Shown in pieces: positions 8,475 to 15,227 of a DNA stretch of 15,227 nucleotides (the first letter of the stretch is position 1; each line of letters opens with the position of its first letter). The translations under genes were made by a program, and so were the position numbers. The stretch covers positions 1 to 15,227 of the forward strand of contig JASCIV010000646.1 of NCBI GenBank assembly GCA_030374735.1. The letters are read 5' to 3'. Below the pieces are notes generated by a model that was given only the letters and a program-made list of their open reading frames with translations, searched no databases and had not been told where the DNA came from. The DNA comes from Gracilaria caudata. Lineage: Eukaryota > Rhodophyta > Florideophyceae > Gracilariales > Gracilariaceae.

Positions 8475-8800
8475 TTTTGATCAAGACGATGCTGTTAAAC
8501 TCGAACTTTGTAGAGTTTACAACTCTCGTCGCGAGACAAGAGTCAAGTTCGCGTAGAACGGATGTAGACAAACGGAACACAGTTTACAAGATGATGATGA
8601 GGCTGTTTCCTCTGTCCGAGCAGACAGCGGAATGTCTCCTTAGCTAAAGGGTGGTGAACATTCACGTTACAGACATTTGGCGCCCAATTGACATGAATGT
8701 TAACATAAAGCAGTAAAAAGAAATACAAAACAGTAAAAGCAATACAAATACATACACAGAGCACAGTGCAAAACGTGCAATGTGCTGACAATCATTCACA
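8475..8800 (-). repeat. Copia 5' LTR
   Basis: It is 326 bp long and directly followed by the AACAT duplication at 8801. On the minus strand it starts TGTGAATGATTGTC, as the other LTR does. Its far end reads TTGATCAAAA rather than ...CGACA, so its terminal CA has been lost to mutation. It preserves the empty target site of the small element (AAAGGGTGGTGAACA, 8646-8660). As the 5' LTR it should contain the element's promoter, firing leftward, away from the opine dehydrogenase gene. Confidence 0.93.
8522..8543 (-). other. Conserved LTR hairpin, 5' LTR copy
   Basis: This is the 9-bp stem with a 4-base loop described for 2114-2135. Both arms are unchanged; the loop differs by one base. Confidence 0.45.
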
Positions 8801-8805
8801 AACAT
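8801..8805. repeat. Copia target-site duplication, right copy (AACAT)
   Basis: It matches 2062-2066. Joining 2061 to the right-hand copy reconstructs the pre-insertion site GCC-AACAT-GCACC. Confidence 0.9.
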
Positions 8806-9220
8806 GCACCCAGTCGCGTGGTCATGCATCTCATCCGCCGAAGCAGTGTTTTGATCTACGCTATAGCGCGAAGACGGCTTCCTGGAGTACGAGCGTTGTG
8901 TTCCTCATAAACGTTTGTCGTTCTGAAAATTTCTTACACACAACTGCGCGAATAAGGCTTACAGCAAAAAGCTTCTTGAACCGAAGCACGTGACCCGGCA
9001 TTCTCCCGGGGGCAGCAGCCGTCCACGTGTGCCCTCCTGTCTTTTCTTGCGCCCGTCTCATTGGCTGAAGTAGCCATCTGGTGATCTCAGTGACGTGCCT
9101 AACAACTTACACGGCTGCAACCGTCCCCTCGAGAGAAAACGATTTCTTCAGCACTCCACGCTCCACTTGAACTTCTTCCCCACCAGTCGTTTGCCGCTGG
9201 TGCTCCATCATCCTTCCAGA
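8806..9220 (+). promoter_or_regulatory. Upstream region of the opine dehydrogenase with two CACGTG boxes and an inverted CCAAT box
   Basis: CACGTG occurs at 8987-8992 and 9024-9029, 37 bases apart, about 190-235 bases before the start codon. ATTGG (the inverse of CCAAT) is at 9060-9064, about 157 bases before it. Pyrimidine-rich sequence follows the second box. No clear TATA box is seen. CACGTG is the core of bHLH and bZIP binding sites in eukaryotes. Its use here is inferred from position only. The copia 5' LTR now borders this region. Confidence 0.4.
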
Positions 9221-10303
9221 ATGAAGATAGCCGTGCTCGGATCCGGGAACGGCGGTTGTGCCATCGCCTTCGACTGTGCCCACCACGGCCACAGCGTGAG
9301 TCTCTTCGACTTCGAATCGTTTCCCGCCTCCATCACCGCAATCCGTGACCAGGGAGGTATCAAGTCGGAAGGAAAGCTCAGCGGTTTTGCCCCCATTGCC
9401 TATGCCGGTCACGACGTCGCCAAAGCGCTTGACGGCGCCGATCTCATCTACGCCGTCGGTCCTGCCTACAGCACCCGTCCCTTTGCAGAAGCATGCAAGC
9501 CGTATCTCAAACCGAAGCACATCGTCATTGTGTGCCCGAGCTCTTGTGGTGGCGCCATCGAATTCAAGAATGCTGCAGGCTTGTCTCTTTCGAGCACGCA
9601 ACCGCTCATCGCTGAGACCTCTACGCTGCCGTACGCCGTCCGCATCACCGCGCCTGGTAACATCCGTGTATTCCTGAAGCTGACAGGCGGGTTCTATCTG
9701 GCTGCCCTTCCCGCCAGTGTTTCACAACTTGCTGTTGACGCCATCAGCGATGTGTACCCGAGCACACAATTGGTTACCAATGTCATGCAGACCAGTTTGC
9801 AAAACGGAAATCCGGTGATTCATCCATCGGTGACTCTTTTGAACACGGCTGCCATCGAACGCACAGCGGGAGATTTATTGTTCTACGAGGAAGGCGTAAC
9901 AAAGTCCGTCGGTCGTTTGATGAAGGCTGTGGATGATGAGCGAATTGCAATCGGCAAAGCTCTGGGTGTCAACATCCTCCCCGATCCGGAATTAGGCGTC
10001 ATACAGGGATACGCCACCGATGCTACTTATGACGTCGGATACTCCAAAGCACCAGGCTTCCGTGGCATCAAGGCGCAGAGCAGCCTGGACAATCGCTATT
10101 TTCACGAAGACGTCGGGTATGGTCTCGTGTTCTTGCGGGACCTTGCGCGGCAAGTGGCGATCAAGACGCCTATCATCGATGCGCTCATTGTGCTGGTGTC
10201 CACGGTGATGGATGTCGATTACCTGGCCAAAGCGCCACGAACAATGAAATCGCTGGGTATTGCAGATATGAGCGTTCCTGAGCTTCTCAAGCTGATAGCC
10301 TAA
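9221..10303 (+). CDS. Opine dehydrogenase (NAD/NADP octopine/nopaline dehydrogenase family)
   Basis: The enzyme family reductively condenses an amino acid with a 2-oxo acid such as pyruvate, using NAD(P)H in the cytosol. In marine invertebrates it ends anaerobic glycolysis; in Agrobacterium crown galls it makes opines. The protein is 360 aa, close to the family length, in one uninterrupted exon. Residues 1-12 (MKIAVLGSGNGG) form the N-terminal Rossmann strand and G-x-G-x-x-G loop. Asp30 at the end of the second strand favours NAD over NADP. The C-terminal domain holds H201 (NPVIHP), R292 and D297 (NRYFHEDVGYGL), matching in order and spacing the His-Arg-Asp catalytic set known from scallop octopine dehydrogenase (H212, R324, D329). 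ATG 9221 is chosen because the frame upstream to 9095 lacks ATG and the Rossmann fold starts exactly here. Amino-acid preference cannot be read. No AATAAA is seen close downstream. Confidence 0.93.
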   Translation: MKIAVLGSGNGGCAIAFDCAHHGHSVSLFDFESFPASITAIRDQGGIKSEGKLSGFAPIAYAGHDVAKALDGADLIYAVGPAYSTRPFAEACKPYLKPKHIVIVCPSSCGGAIEFKNAAGLSLSSTQPLIAETSTLPYAVRITAPGNIRVFLKLTGGFYLAALPASVSQLAVDAISDVYPSTQLVTNVMQTSLQNGNPVIHPSVTLLNTAAIERTAGDLLFYEEGVTKSVGRLMKAVDDERIAIGKALGVNILPDPELGVIQGYATDATYDVGYSKAPGFRGIKAQSSLDNRYFHEDVGYGLVFLRDLARQVAIKTPIIDALIVLVSTVMDVDYLAKAPRTMKSLGIADMSVPELLKLIA

Positions 10304-11286
10304 AAGTCAGACCATCATCGGAACAGTTTAAGGGCCGTTGGTCTGGTGTTTGAGGACAGCTGCAGTTTGTGAATGTTTGTCGACAGTCGCACGAAGGATG
10401 AAGGTCTAACACTGCACCGTTGTGATCTCGTGAGAGCGGCACCCGTGTGGAATGAGTGCTCATCACAGTCATTAGGATTAGGATTCTTTGAGGAGCATGC
10501 TCACTCGTTCACTTAATATCCTATGCCCTTGTATGAAGGGTAAGAAGAACCCTCTCACTCACCACATCGTTCGCAAGGAACTTTGTCGTCGCCCCCTGAT
10601 GCTTCTTGTCCCCTCTCTCTGCACCAAACTCCCTATCGCGTCCGTCGCTCCCTGCATTCTTGGTTCTCGTGCTCCAACGCCGCTTGTCCAACACAGCAAT
10701 CACATGAAAATAGCCTGAAGCCCCACGCTTTCGCACTTCGATGTTTTTCAGCTTCTCCTCAAACCTTGGGAACGAGTCAAACTCCTTCAAGCGGGCAATC
10801 TTCAGTCATAAGCATTCAACATACACCGATAATGTAGTCGCCATTTCTCCACTCCACCGGCGCTGATCCCTTTGTCGTACAGATAGAACAGCGTTCTGCT
10901 CCGAGTGTGTCGAAAGGAAGGCTCCATATTTGGAAGGAAGCGAGCGTATATAGATTGCCCCGGCTAGGAGGACATTCCCGTACTATTACTAGTATTACTT
11001 GTATCTTGCAAAACTCTTCTAAACAATGGGCCGTGGTTATCTGTGAGGTCTAACACGACAAAGAGTTAGATGATCGATAAGAAGGCAGCCCCACACTGAT
11101 ATTTATGTTTCTGAAACTGAAACTCGCAGTAGCCCCACACCCCACAACCCATACTGCCTCCCACAGATTACGTATCAAGTATAGTCTTTAGTCTGCAAGC
11201 TAAATGGCTTGAAGTACGTCACTGTTACTTGCGAGCTCTCCCGGCTTTTAATTCTTCTACCTACAAGTTCTTCTAGTTGTAGTTCA
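10304..11286. other. Intergenic stretch between the opine dehydrogenase and the ankyrin gene
   Basis: The two flanking genes converge here, so the stretch should hold both transcript ends. I see no clear polyadenylation signal on either strand. A weak minus-strand frame (10521-10802) is listed separately. TATATA at 10947-10952 is followed on the plus strand only by a six-codon frame (ATG at 11026), so I do not call a promoter. Nothing else is recognisable. Confidence 0.5.
10521..10802 (-). pseudogene. Possible gene remnant, about 92 codons without ATG
   Basis: The frame opens after a TGA at about 10806 and runs to a stop at 10521. Its start resembles real protein (IARLKEFDSFPRFEEKLKNI, then a basic segment with GYFHVIAVLDKRRW), and it grows polar and low-complexity towards the end. 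There is no ATG. I recognise no family; AP2-like DNA-binding sequence came to mind but is not supported. It could be an exon remnant or chance. Confidence 0.2.
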
Positions 11287-12968
11287 TTACACTTTAGCTT
11301 TTGCATCAAACAATATCTTCATTCCCACCTCTATGAAGGCCTCTTCTTCAATCATGTCCCCGCCTATCGCGCGTTGCTCCAACAGCTCGTCGACTTCTGA
11401 CTCATTCCACTCATCCTTCGTTCTTCTGAACGATAGCAACCCACCGGACGGGCCATCACCGTCTGACTCTCTGAACAGCCCATCCAGAATCGGCTTCGCA
11501 ACGAATAGTGGCAATTGTGATTCAGGCTGGGCCGCAGTTCGAAATCGCTCCCCGAGCTCTACAGGAACACTTTGCGGCCTTAGCTCTGGGTGTAGCTTCT
11601 TCAACTCAACGAACGCCAGTAGGAACGAATCAAAGCTCAAGCGACCAGTCTTCTTGTCCATCTGCTGCACAACTACTTTTTGAACATTCCTAATGTTCAC
11701 ACCCTTCTTCAGACGATTCTGAAGCATGTGTTGCAACTCTCTGCTTGCATCAAGGGCCCTCACAGTTTCCAAATCGCATGAAGACGCCAGAACGTTAAAT
11801 CGCTGCCGCAACTCCGTTTGCTCACCGCTCGAGATTTCGTCGGACTCTTCTTCGTTATCGTCGAGCTCAATGATCATCACCTGCACCTCCTTTTGAAGAG
11901 TTTCCAGTGATTTGAACTCACTTTGCTCTACAGCACATTCCATTTGCTTCTGCGCGACGGGACCAAGCGCACTGAGAAATTCCTTGCTCGTGAAAATGCC
12001 AACGCTTCGAAAGTTGCTGAGATCAACAGATAACAGCTCTGATATCCCATCGGAAAGTGCCGATGTCGCTGTTTCGACATCGATTCCAAACGCTAGTTCG
12101 GATGCCGCAATAGAGGCTCCTGAAAGCGCTCCGCCTATGATAGGTATCAATGACAGACCAAAGCCAACCACACCGGCAATGGTGCGATTCCGCTGATGCT
12201 TTCGCAACAAACCATGCAGCTCATCCAAACTTGCGCTCATATTCTGCAGATGTATGACCATTTGCTGCTGCCCCTCGCACACCTCAAGAAACTTTTCACT
12301 CGCCTTCTCTGTCCATTTCTCCAGGGCTCGCACACGTTGATCAAGAAGATCTATCTTATGAATGACGGTGACGAGAGCCGTGTCGAGCTTCAAATTAGTC
12401 TCGCGAATCTCCGAGCGTAGCTCTGCCACAACTTTGACAAATGTTGCATGTCCGTCGCGGATGAAGCCGAGCTTTTCCGCATACGCCAGAATTCGAGAAA
12501 CCAAGACCCGTTGCTCTTGAGAAAGTTCCAATTTGGTAACGGGCAAGTAAACTTGCTCAAGGACATAATTTCGATGGCCCCCCAGGAAACGAACTTCTTG
12601 CCAACTGAGCACACGTTGTCGAACAGCAAGCAAGAGTAGATTATGGGCGATGACAAAAGCATAGAATGACGCTATATGCTTGCTCTTCAACCCGGCAAGA
12701 AGCTGGGGTCGAGATAGAACCGATACTTTTGCTTGAATCCACAGATCTTCCAAAGGTTTAGAAGCATAGTTCCTGTACTCGATCGCACGTAGTTGTCCAG
12801 CGAGCTCACTGTTCTCTGGAAGCAAAGAAAAAGCGCTATCGCCATTGTCGTTTTCCTTCTCTGGATCCGCTCCTGCTTCTCGAAGCCTTTTTGCAACACT
12901 CTCGTGGTTTCCACGAACGGCGAGGAGAAGTGCTGTATCTCCTTTGCTGTTGGACACGTCCACCTGAG
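11287..12968 (-). pseudogene. Ankyrin-repeat / coiled-coil / glycine-rich hydrophobic / EF-hand-like protein, 5' part cut off by the gypsy insertion
   Basis: About 560 codons are open from the LTR junction to a TAA at 11289-11287. Numbered from the GTG at 12963: residues 5-48 are one ankyrin repeat and the start of another (KGDTALLLAVRGNHESVAK, then GAD). Residues 60-180 look helical. About 180-258 is a heptad-rich coiled coil. Residues 261-293 are hydrophobic and glycine-rich (TIAGVVGFGLSLIPIIGGAL, continuing SGASIAASEL), like a glycine zipper or membrane-inserting segment. Residues 368-378 are acidic. Residues 436-451 (DKKTGRLSFDSFLLAF) and about 498-512 (RESDGDGP...LLSF) resemble weak EF-hand loops. 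The first internal Met is residue 235, and the frame hits a stop 12 bases inside the LTR, so the original start and probably more ankyrin repeats lie beyond the element, outside the window. Function is unknown. Ankyrin repeats suggest partner binding and the EF-like loops possible calcium sensing; both are inferences. Confidence 0.8.
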
Positions 12969-13029
12969 TGTAAGAGAATCATAGACAACCATTCATTTCA
13001 ATTCACAACCGTTTAGTTTGAATTTATGA

Positions 13030-13059
13030 GAGTTCATGTTTGAATTCAAACATGAACTC
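13030..13059. repeat. Perfect 30-bp palindrome in the gypsy LTR
   Basis: GAGTTCATGTTTGAA (13030-13044) is followed without spacer by its exact complement (13045-13059). It could bind a dimeric protein as DNA, or fold as a hairpin in RNA. A perfect 15-bp arm is far beyond chance in 217 bp. Confidence 0.9.
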
Positions 13060-13082
13060 CTCGTACGTTTAGAGTACTTAAG

Positions 13083-13124
13083 GTGTTGCTCTCTTCTGAT
13101 AGTCTCAGAGAAGAGAGCTAACAC
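13083..13124. repeat. Long hairpin in the gypsy LTR
   Basis: GTGTTGCTCTCTTCT (13083-13097) pairs with AGAAGAGAGC (13109-13118) and AACAC (13120-13124). This gives 15 pairs with a single bulged T at 13119 and an 11-base loop. It lies in the second half of the LTR. If it is transcribed (R/U5), it would be a strong structure at the start of the genomic RNA. Confidence 0.8.
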
Positions 13125-13187
13125 TCATACATTGTAAACTGAGTTTCATCCAAACGAGAGTCTCCCGCTTGTCCACTCTCTTACAAT

Positions 13188-13200
13188 TGGTAGCATCAGC
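13188..13200 (+). other. Gypsy primer-binding-site candidate
   Basis: TGGTAGCATCAGC lies two bases after the LTR. Starting with TGG (the complement of tRNA CCA ends) at this distance is typical of LTR-retrotransposon primer-binding sites. The matching tRNA cannot be named from this sequence alone. Confidence 0.65.
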
Positions 13201-13225
13201 TTTGATTTCGGAACTACACTTCTAC

Positions 13226-14236
13226 ATGATGCGTCGTTCAACTCGAAATCAGGATCCGCAGGACAACGAGTCTGTTCAAGCCTCAGATTCGATGGCCCAA
13301 TTACAACAACAGATTCAATTGCTGCAAGAAACCGTCCAGCAGCAAGCGAACGTCATACAGTCCCTCCAGAACGCAAATGCGAATAGTAGCGTCCCAAACG
13401 GAGCACTGCACAGTACTACCAGCTCAAACACATTCAAGTCACCTCCGGTGCCTATGTTTTCCGGAAAACCGTCCGACAGAACGACTGAAAAAGTGCAGAG
13501 CTTTTTTTACTCGATACAGAAGTATGGAATTCTGTGCAACTACACCGCTGAAAAGATGTTGGCATTAGCTGAATGCCATTTTCAAGATCGCGCAGCTACT
13601 TGGATAATGCGTCTTGAGCGTGATGGGAGGAAACCAGCTTCATTAGAACAACTTCGTGATGAAATGATCAAGGAATTCGTGCCAGCCAACGAAATTGCAC
13701 AGGCGCGTATCAAGCTCATGGAGATTCGTAGCGACGAGTACAAGAAATTGGAGGATTTTATTGCTAAGTTTGAAGACCTCATTCTATTATGCAACACTCC
13801 TCCAAATGAGGCCTACATTTATTTCTTTAACAGCCTCCCTAAGTCCTACAAAGGAAAATTCACCGAGAAATTTCCTAATTCTCAGCCGATAGATCGATAT
13901 GGCATCCCAAACATGCAATCTGCATTCGAATATGCTAGGACACTCGAGCTTTCAATGAGAATGTCTTCCAGTGGTTCATCGGCAAATCATCAGCACAAGA
14001 AATCCAATGGATCTCGCAGCAAAACAAAAGCCTACAGTTATGACGAGAAGCACTCGGAGCAATCCGAGAAAAGTTCAGACGCTCTCTCGTGGGGTCCGGC
14101 GCAAAAAGGCGAAGGAAAACTGTACCGAAAGAACGACAGATGCTGCATCTGCGGAAAAAAGCCCTTTAGCGATCCCGATCATCCTTGTCGAAAGGAGATC
14201 GAGAAACGCAGGCAAGACAAAGAGTCAAAAAACTAG
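13226..14236 (+). CDS. gag: Gypsy Gag protein
   Basis: Gag is the structural protein that packages the element's RNA in cytoplasmic particles. It is 336 aa from the first of two adjacent ATGs (13226); the frame further upstream has no ATG. Residues 23-50 are glutamine-rich and coiled-coil-like (MAQLQQQIQLLQETVQQQ). Residues about 90-215 form the retrotransposon Gag core, with AATWIMRLERDG, LRDEMIKEF and LEDFIAKFEDLILL. A polar linker follows. The C-terminus has C306-X2-C309-X9-H319-X-C321 within a basic tail, an unusual arrangement for a zinc knuckle (the standard is CX2CX4HX4C). The stop is TAG at 14234-14236, immediately after the slippery heptamer. The frame is intact, in contrast to the copia copy nearby. 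Confidence 0.9.
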   Translation: MMRRSTRNQDPQDNESVQASDSMAQLQQQIQLLQETVQQQANVIQSLQNANANSSVPNGALHSTTSSNTFKSPPVPMFSGKPSDRTTEKVQSFFYSIQKYGILCNYTAEKMLALAECHFQDRAATWIMRLERDGRKPASLEQLRDEMIKEFVPANEIAQARIKLMEIRSDEYKKLEDFIAKFEDLILLCNTPPNEAYIYFFNSLPKSYKGKFTEKFPNSQPIDRYGIPNMQSAFEYARTLELSMRMSSSGSSANHQHKKSNGSRSKTKAYSYDEKHSEQSEKSSDALSWGPAQKGEGKLYRKNDRCCICGKKPFSDPDHPCRKEIEKRRQDKESKN

Positions 14237-15227
14237 CTCAGCCGCACCTCAGTGCGGCTTCCCAGCATGACTCAGACACGTCATGCCTGCACCTCTCTGC
14301 ACTACATTTTGGAGAGGAAAAACAATGGATGTACGACATCTCTCTCGACGGACGTCCACTGGACGCCGTAATCGATTCATTTGCCTCCCACAATTTTATG
14401 GCATATCATGATGCCAAAACAATGGGACTACACATCGATTCGGTCGAATCTCTTGAAGTCGAACTTGGAGATAGTTCAAAGACAGACGTAATTGGTGAAG
14501 TATCAGCAGTTTTGAATGTCAAAGGACATCTTTCAAGGGAAAAGATATTCATCATTCACATGAATGAGGACAACGAAAATCCCCTTCTGATTCTCGGACG
14601 AACCTGGTTGGAGTCGCAGAACCCACAGATAAATTGGAAGACAAATCAGTTCACAATAAAAAGAACTGATGGCACCCAGATCACAGTAGCTTCGAAGAAG
14701 AACGACGAAAACAACAGCAATGTTCACTGTTTCAAAATGATGTCGTTCAAAAAGCTGAAGAAAGTAATGAAGAGTGGTAACTGTGAGTTATTCGCAGCAC
14801 ATATCACAGATGAAGTAGCAGAGAATCTGAAAGAAGTAGACTGTTCAGACGTCTTCAAACCATTGTTGAACGAATTCAAGGACATTTTTCGTGAAGACCT
14901 GCCCCAGGAACTTCCTCCAACTCGTGGAATGGAGTTTGAAATAAACACCATACCTGGAGCAAAGGCACCTGTAAGGCCTGTTATACGTCTGTCAACGTCT
15001 GAACTGAAAGAGCTGAAGAAACAACTAACGAAGCTCTTAGAAAAAGGTCGCATTCGTCCTTCAACATCACCATATGGAGCCGCAGTTTTCTTCATCAAGA
15101 AGAAGAATGGTGATCTCAGAATGGTTTGCGATTATCGTGCATTGAACAAGATAACAGTGCCAGATGCTAATCCTATTCCTCTTATTAATGAAACGCTCGA
15201 TCAAATCTCAGGAGCTAAGATATTCTC
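14170..15227 (+). CDS. pol: Gypsy Pol (protease and start of reverse transcriptase), partial
   Basis: The frame is -1 relative to gag. It is open from 14170 (after a TAG at 14167-14169), overlaps gag by 67 bases, and is still open at the window end (352 codons). It has no ATG before 14329, so it is expected as a Gag-Pol fusion made by frameshifting at 14227-14233. The protease core is LDAVIDSFASHNFM: the usual D-S/T-G active site reads D-S-F (14374-14382). LILGRTWLESQNPQINW follows (about 14587), as in retropepsins. A linker leads to the reverse transcriptase start: GRIRPSTSPYGAAVFFIKK and DLRMVCDYRALNKIT (about 15046-15160), clear Ty3/gypsy signatures. The catalytic YVDD box, RNase H and integrase would lie beyond 15227. 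Confidence 0.9.
14227..14258 (+). promoter_or_regulatory. -1 programmed ribosomal frameshift site with downstream hairpin (gag to pol)
   Basis: In the gag frame the end reads TCA-AAA-AAC-TAG. The heptamer A-AAA-AAC (14227-14233) is a classic X-XXY-YYZ slippery site. After a spacer of 7 bases (including the gag stop) comes GCCGCAC-CTCA-GTGCGGC (14241-14258), a perfect 7-bp GC-rich stem. A second stem, GCATGAC...GTCATGC (14265-14285), follows. Slipping back one base moves the ribosome exactly into the pol frame. All parts have the expected spacing. Efficiency cannot be read from sequence. Confidence 0.88.
14265..14285 (+). other. Second hairpin after the frameshift site
   Basis: GCATGAC and GTCATGC form a perfect 7-bp stem around a 7-8 base loop, 6 bases after the first hairpin. 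It may add to the frameshift stimulator or help a more complex fold. It lies inside the pol coding frame. Confidence 0.55.

Larger units (their letters stand above)
2062..8805 (-). mobile_element. Ty1/copia LTR retrotransposon, nearly complete but decayed, with 5-bp target duplications
   Basis: The element reads on the minus strand in the order LTR, leader, gag, aspartic protease, integrase, reverse transcriptase, RNase H, polypurine tract, LTR. Integrase before reverse transcriptase marks it as Ty1/copia. Target duplication AACAT lies at 2062-2066 and again at 8801-8805. Both LTRs are 326 bp once the small element inside the left one is removed, and differ at 32 positions (about 90% identical). 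The coding region is broken by one in-frame stop and at least four frameshifts, so the copy is dead or can move only in trans. Total length is 6734 bp between duplications, or 6316 bp without the 418 bp added by the nested insertion. Confidence 0.95.
12969..13185 (+). repeat. Gypsy 5' LTR, 217 bp, with 9-bp inverted ends
   Basis: It begins TGTAAGAGA and ends TCTCTTACA, which are exact inverses, in the TG...CA pattern. The left border is the point where the ankyrin reading frame stops making sense. The right border is followed two bases later by a primer-binding-site candidate. It contains a 30-bp perfect palindrome and a long hairpin, listed separately. I see no clear TATA box. Confidence 0.88.
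12969..15227 (+). mobile_element. Ty3/gypsy LTR retrotransposon, 5' part, running out of the window
   Basis: In order: an LTR (12969-13185), a primer-binding-site candidate, an intact gag, a -1 frameshift cassette, and a pol frame with protease and the start of reverse transcriptase that is still open at the window end. Reverse transcriptase comes directly after protease, with no integrase between, which is the gypsy order. Unlike the copia copy there are no stops or frameshifts besides the programmed one, so it may be young. CTGAG (12964-12968) is the likely 5-bp target duplication, but the other end is not visible. Confidence 0.93.

Noticed and set aside
9095..9220. 42-residue N-terminal extension of the opine dehydrogenase
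   Set aside because: It would need a GTG start. The Rossmann fold begins exactly at the ATG at 9221, and the extra residues look like untranslated sequence.
9107..9601. 164-codon minus-strand frame opposite the opine dehydrogenase
   Set aside because: It is a shadow of a GC-rich coding gene on the other strand, with low-complexity composition.
10947..10952. TATA box of a plus-strand gene
   Set aside because: The next ATG opens only a six-codon frame, and no gene follows on that strand before the ankyrin gene's 3' end.
12964..12985. Splice acceptor (pyrimidines then CAG) just upstream of the ankyrin frame
   Set aside because: The pyrimidine stretch is the inverted end of the gypsy LTR (TCTCTTACA) and CTCAG is the likely target duplication. 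The resemblance to an intron end is accidental.

Overview
The window looks like nuclear DNA of a eukaryote. It holds long LTR retrotransposons, a short inverted-repeat transposon, wide gene-free stretches, and host genes that read without introns. There are no bacterial operons or Shine-Dalgarno sites. Intron-poor genes set among abundant copia and gypsy elements, plus an opine dehydrogenase, fit a florideophyte red alga such as Chondrus best. That is an inference; an oomycete or fungus is not excluded.

Layout. 1-77 is the right end of a short inverted-repeat element that begins outside the window. 78-2061 has no recognisable gene, but holds a three-unit repeat built on a 13-base motif (724-804) and a strong hairpin (1187-1229). 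2062-8805 is an almost complete but decayed Ty1/copia element on the minus strand: 326-bp LTRs (2067-2810, interrupted; 8475-8800), target duplication AACAT at both ends, a polypurine tract, and gag, protease, integrase, reverse transcriptase and RNase H split by one stop and at least four frameshifts. A 415-bp inverted-repeat element (2246-2660) sits in its 3' LTR. Because the other LTR keeps the empty site, the insertion can be read to the base.

9221-10303 (+) is an intact 360-codon octopine/nopaline (opine) dehydrogenase, the only intact non-transposon gene recognised. Its upstream region carries two CACGTG palindromes and an inverted CCAAT box; the copia element landed 415 bp before its start codon. 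10304-11286 is intergenic, with one weak minus-strand reading frame.

11287-12968 (-) is the 3' part of a host gene encoding ankyrin repeat, helical/coiled-coil region, glycine-rich hydrophobic segment and EF-hand-like tail. Its 5' part is cut off by a Ty3/gypsy element that starts at 12969 and runs out of the window. That element looks much fresher: a 217-bp LTR with large palindromes, a primer-binding-site candidate, an intact 336-aa Gag, and an open pol frame reached through a textbook -1 frameshift site (A AAA AAC, then the gag stop, then a 7-bp GC-rich hairpin).

How it fits together. The window records layered transposition. The copia element inserted upstream of the dehydrogenase; later the small element entered its LTR; separately, the gypsy element split the ankyrin gene. 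The observations most worth following are the base-exact small-element insertion, the gypsy frameshift cassette and palindromic LTR, the unusual ankyrin/glycine-zipper/EF-hand protein, and an unexplained ATG-less reading frame in the copia leader.
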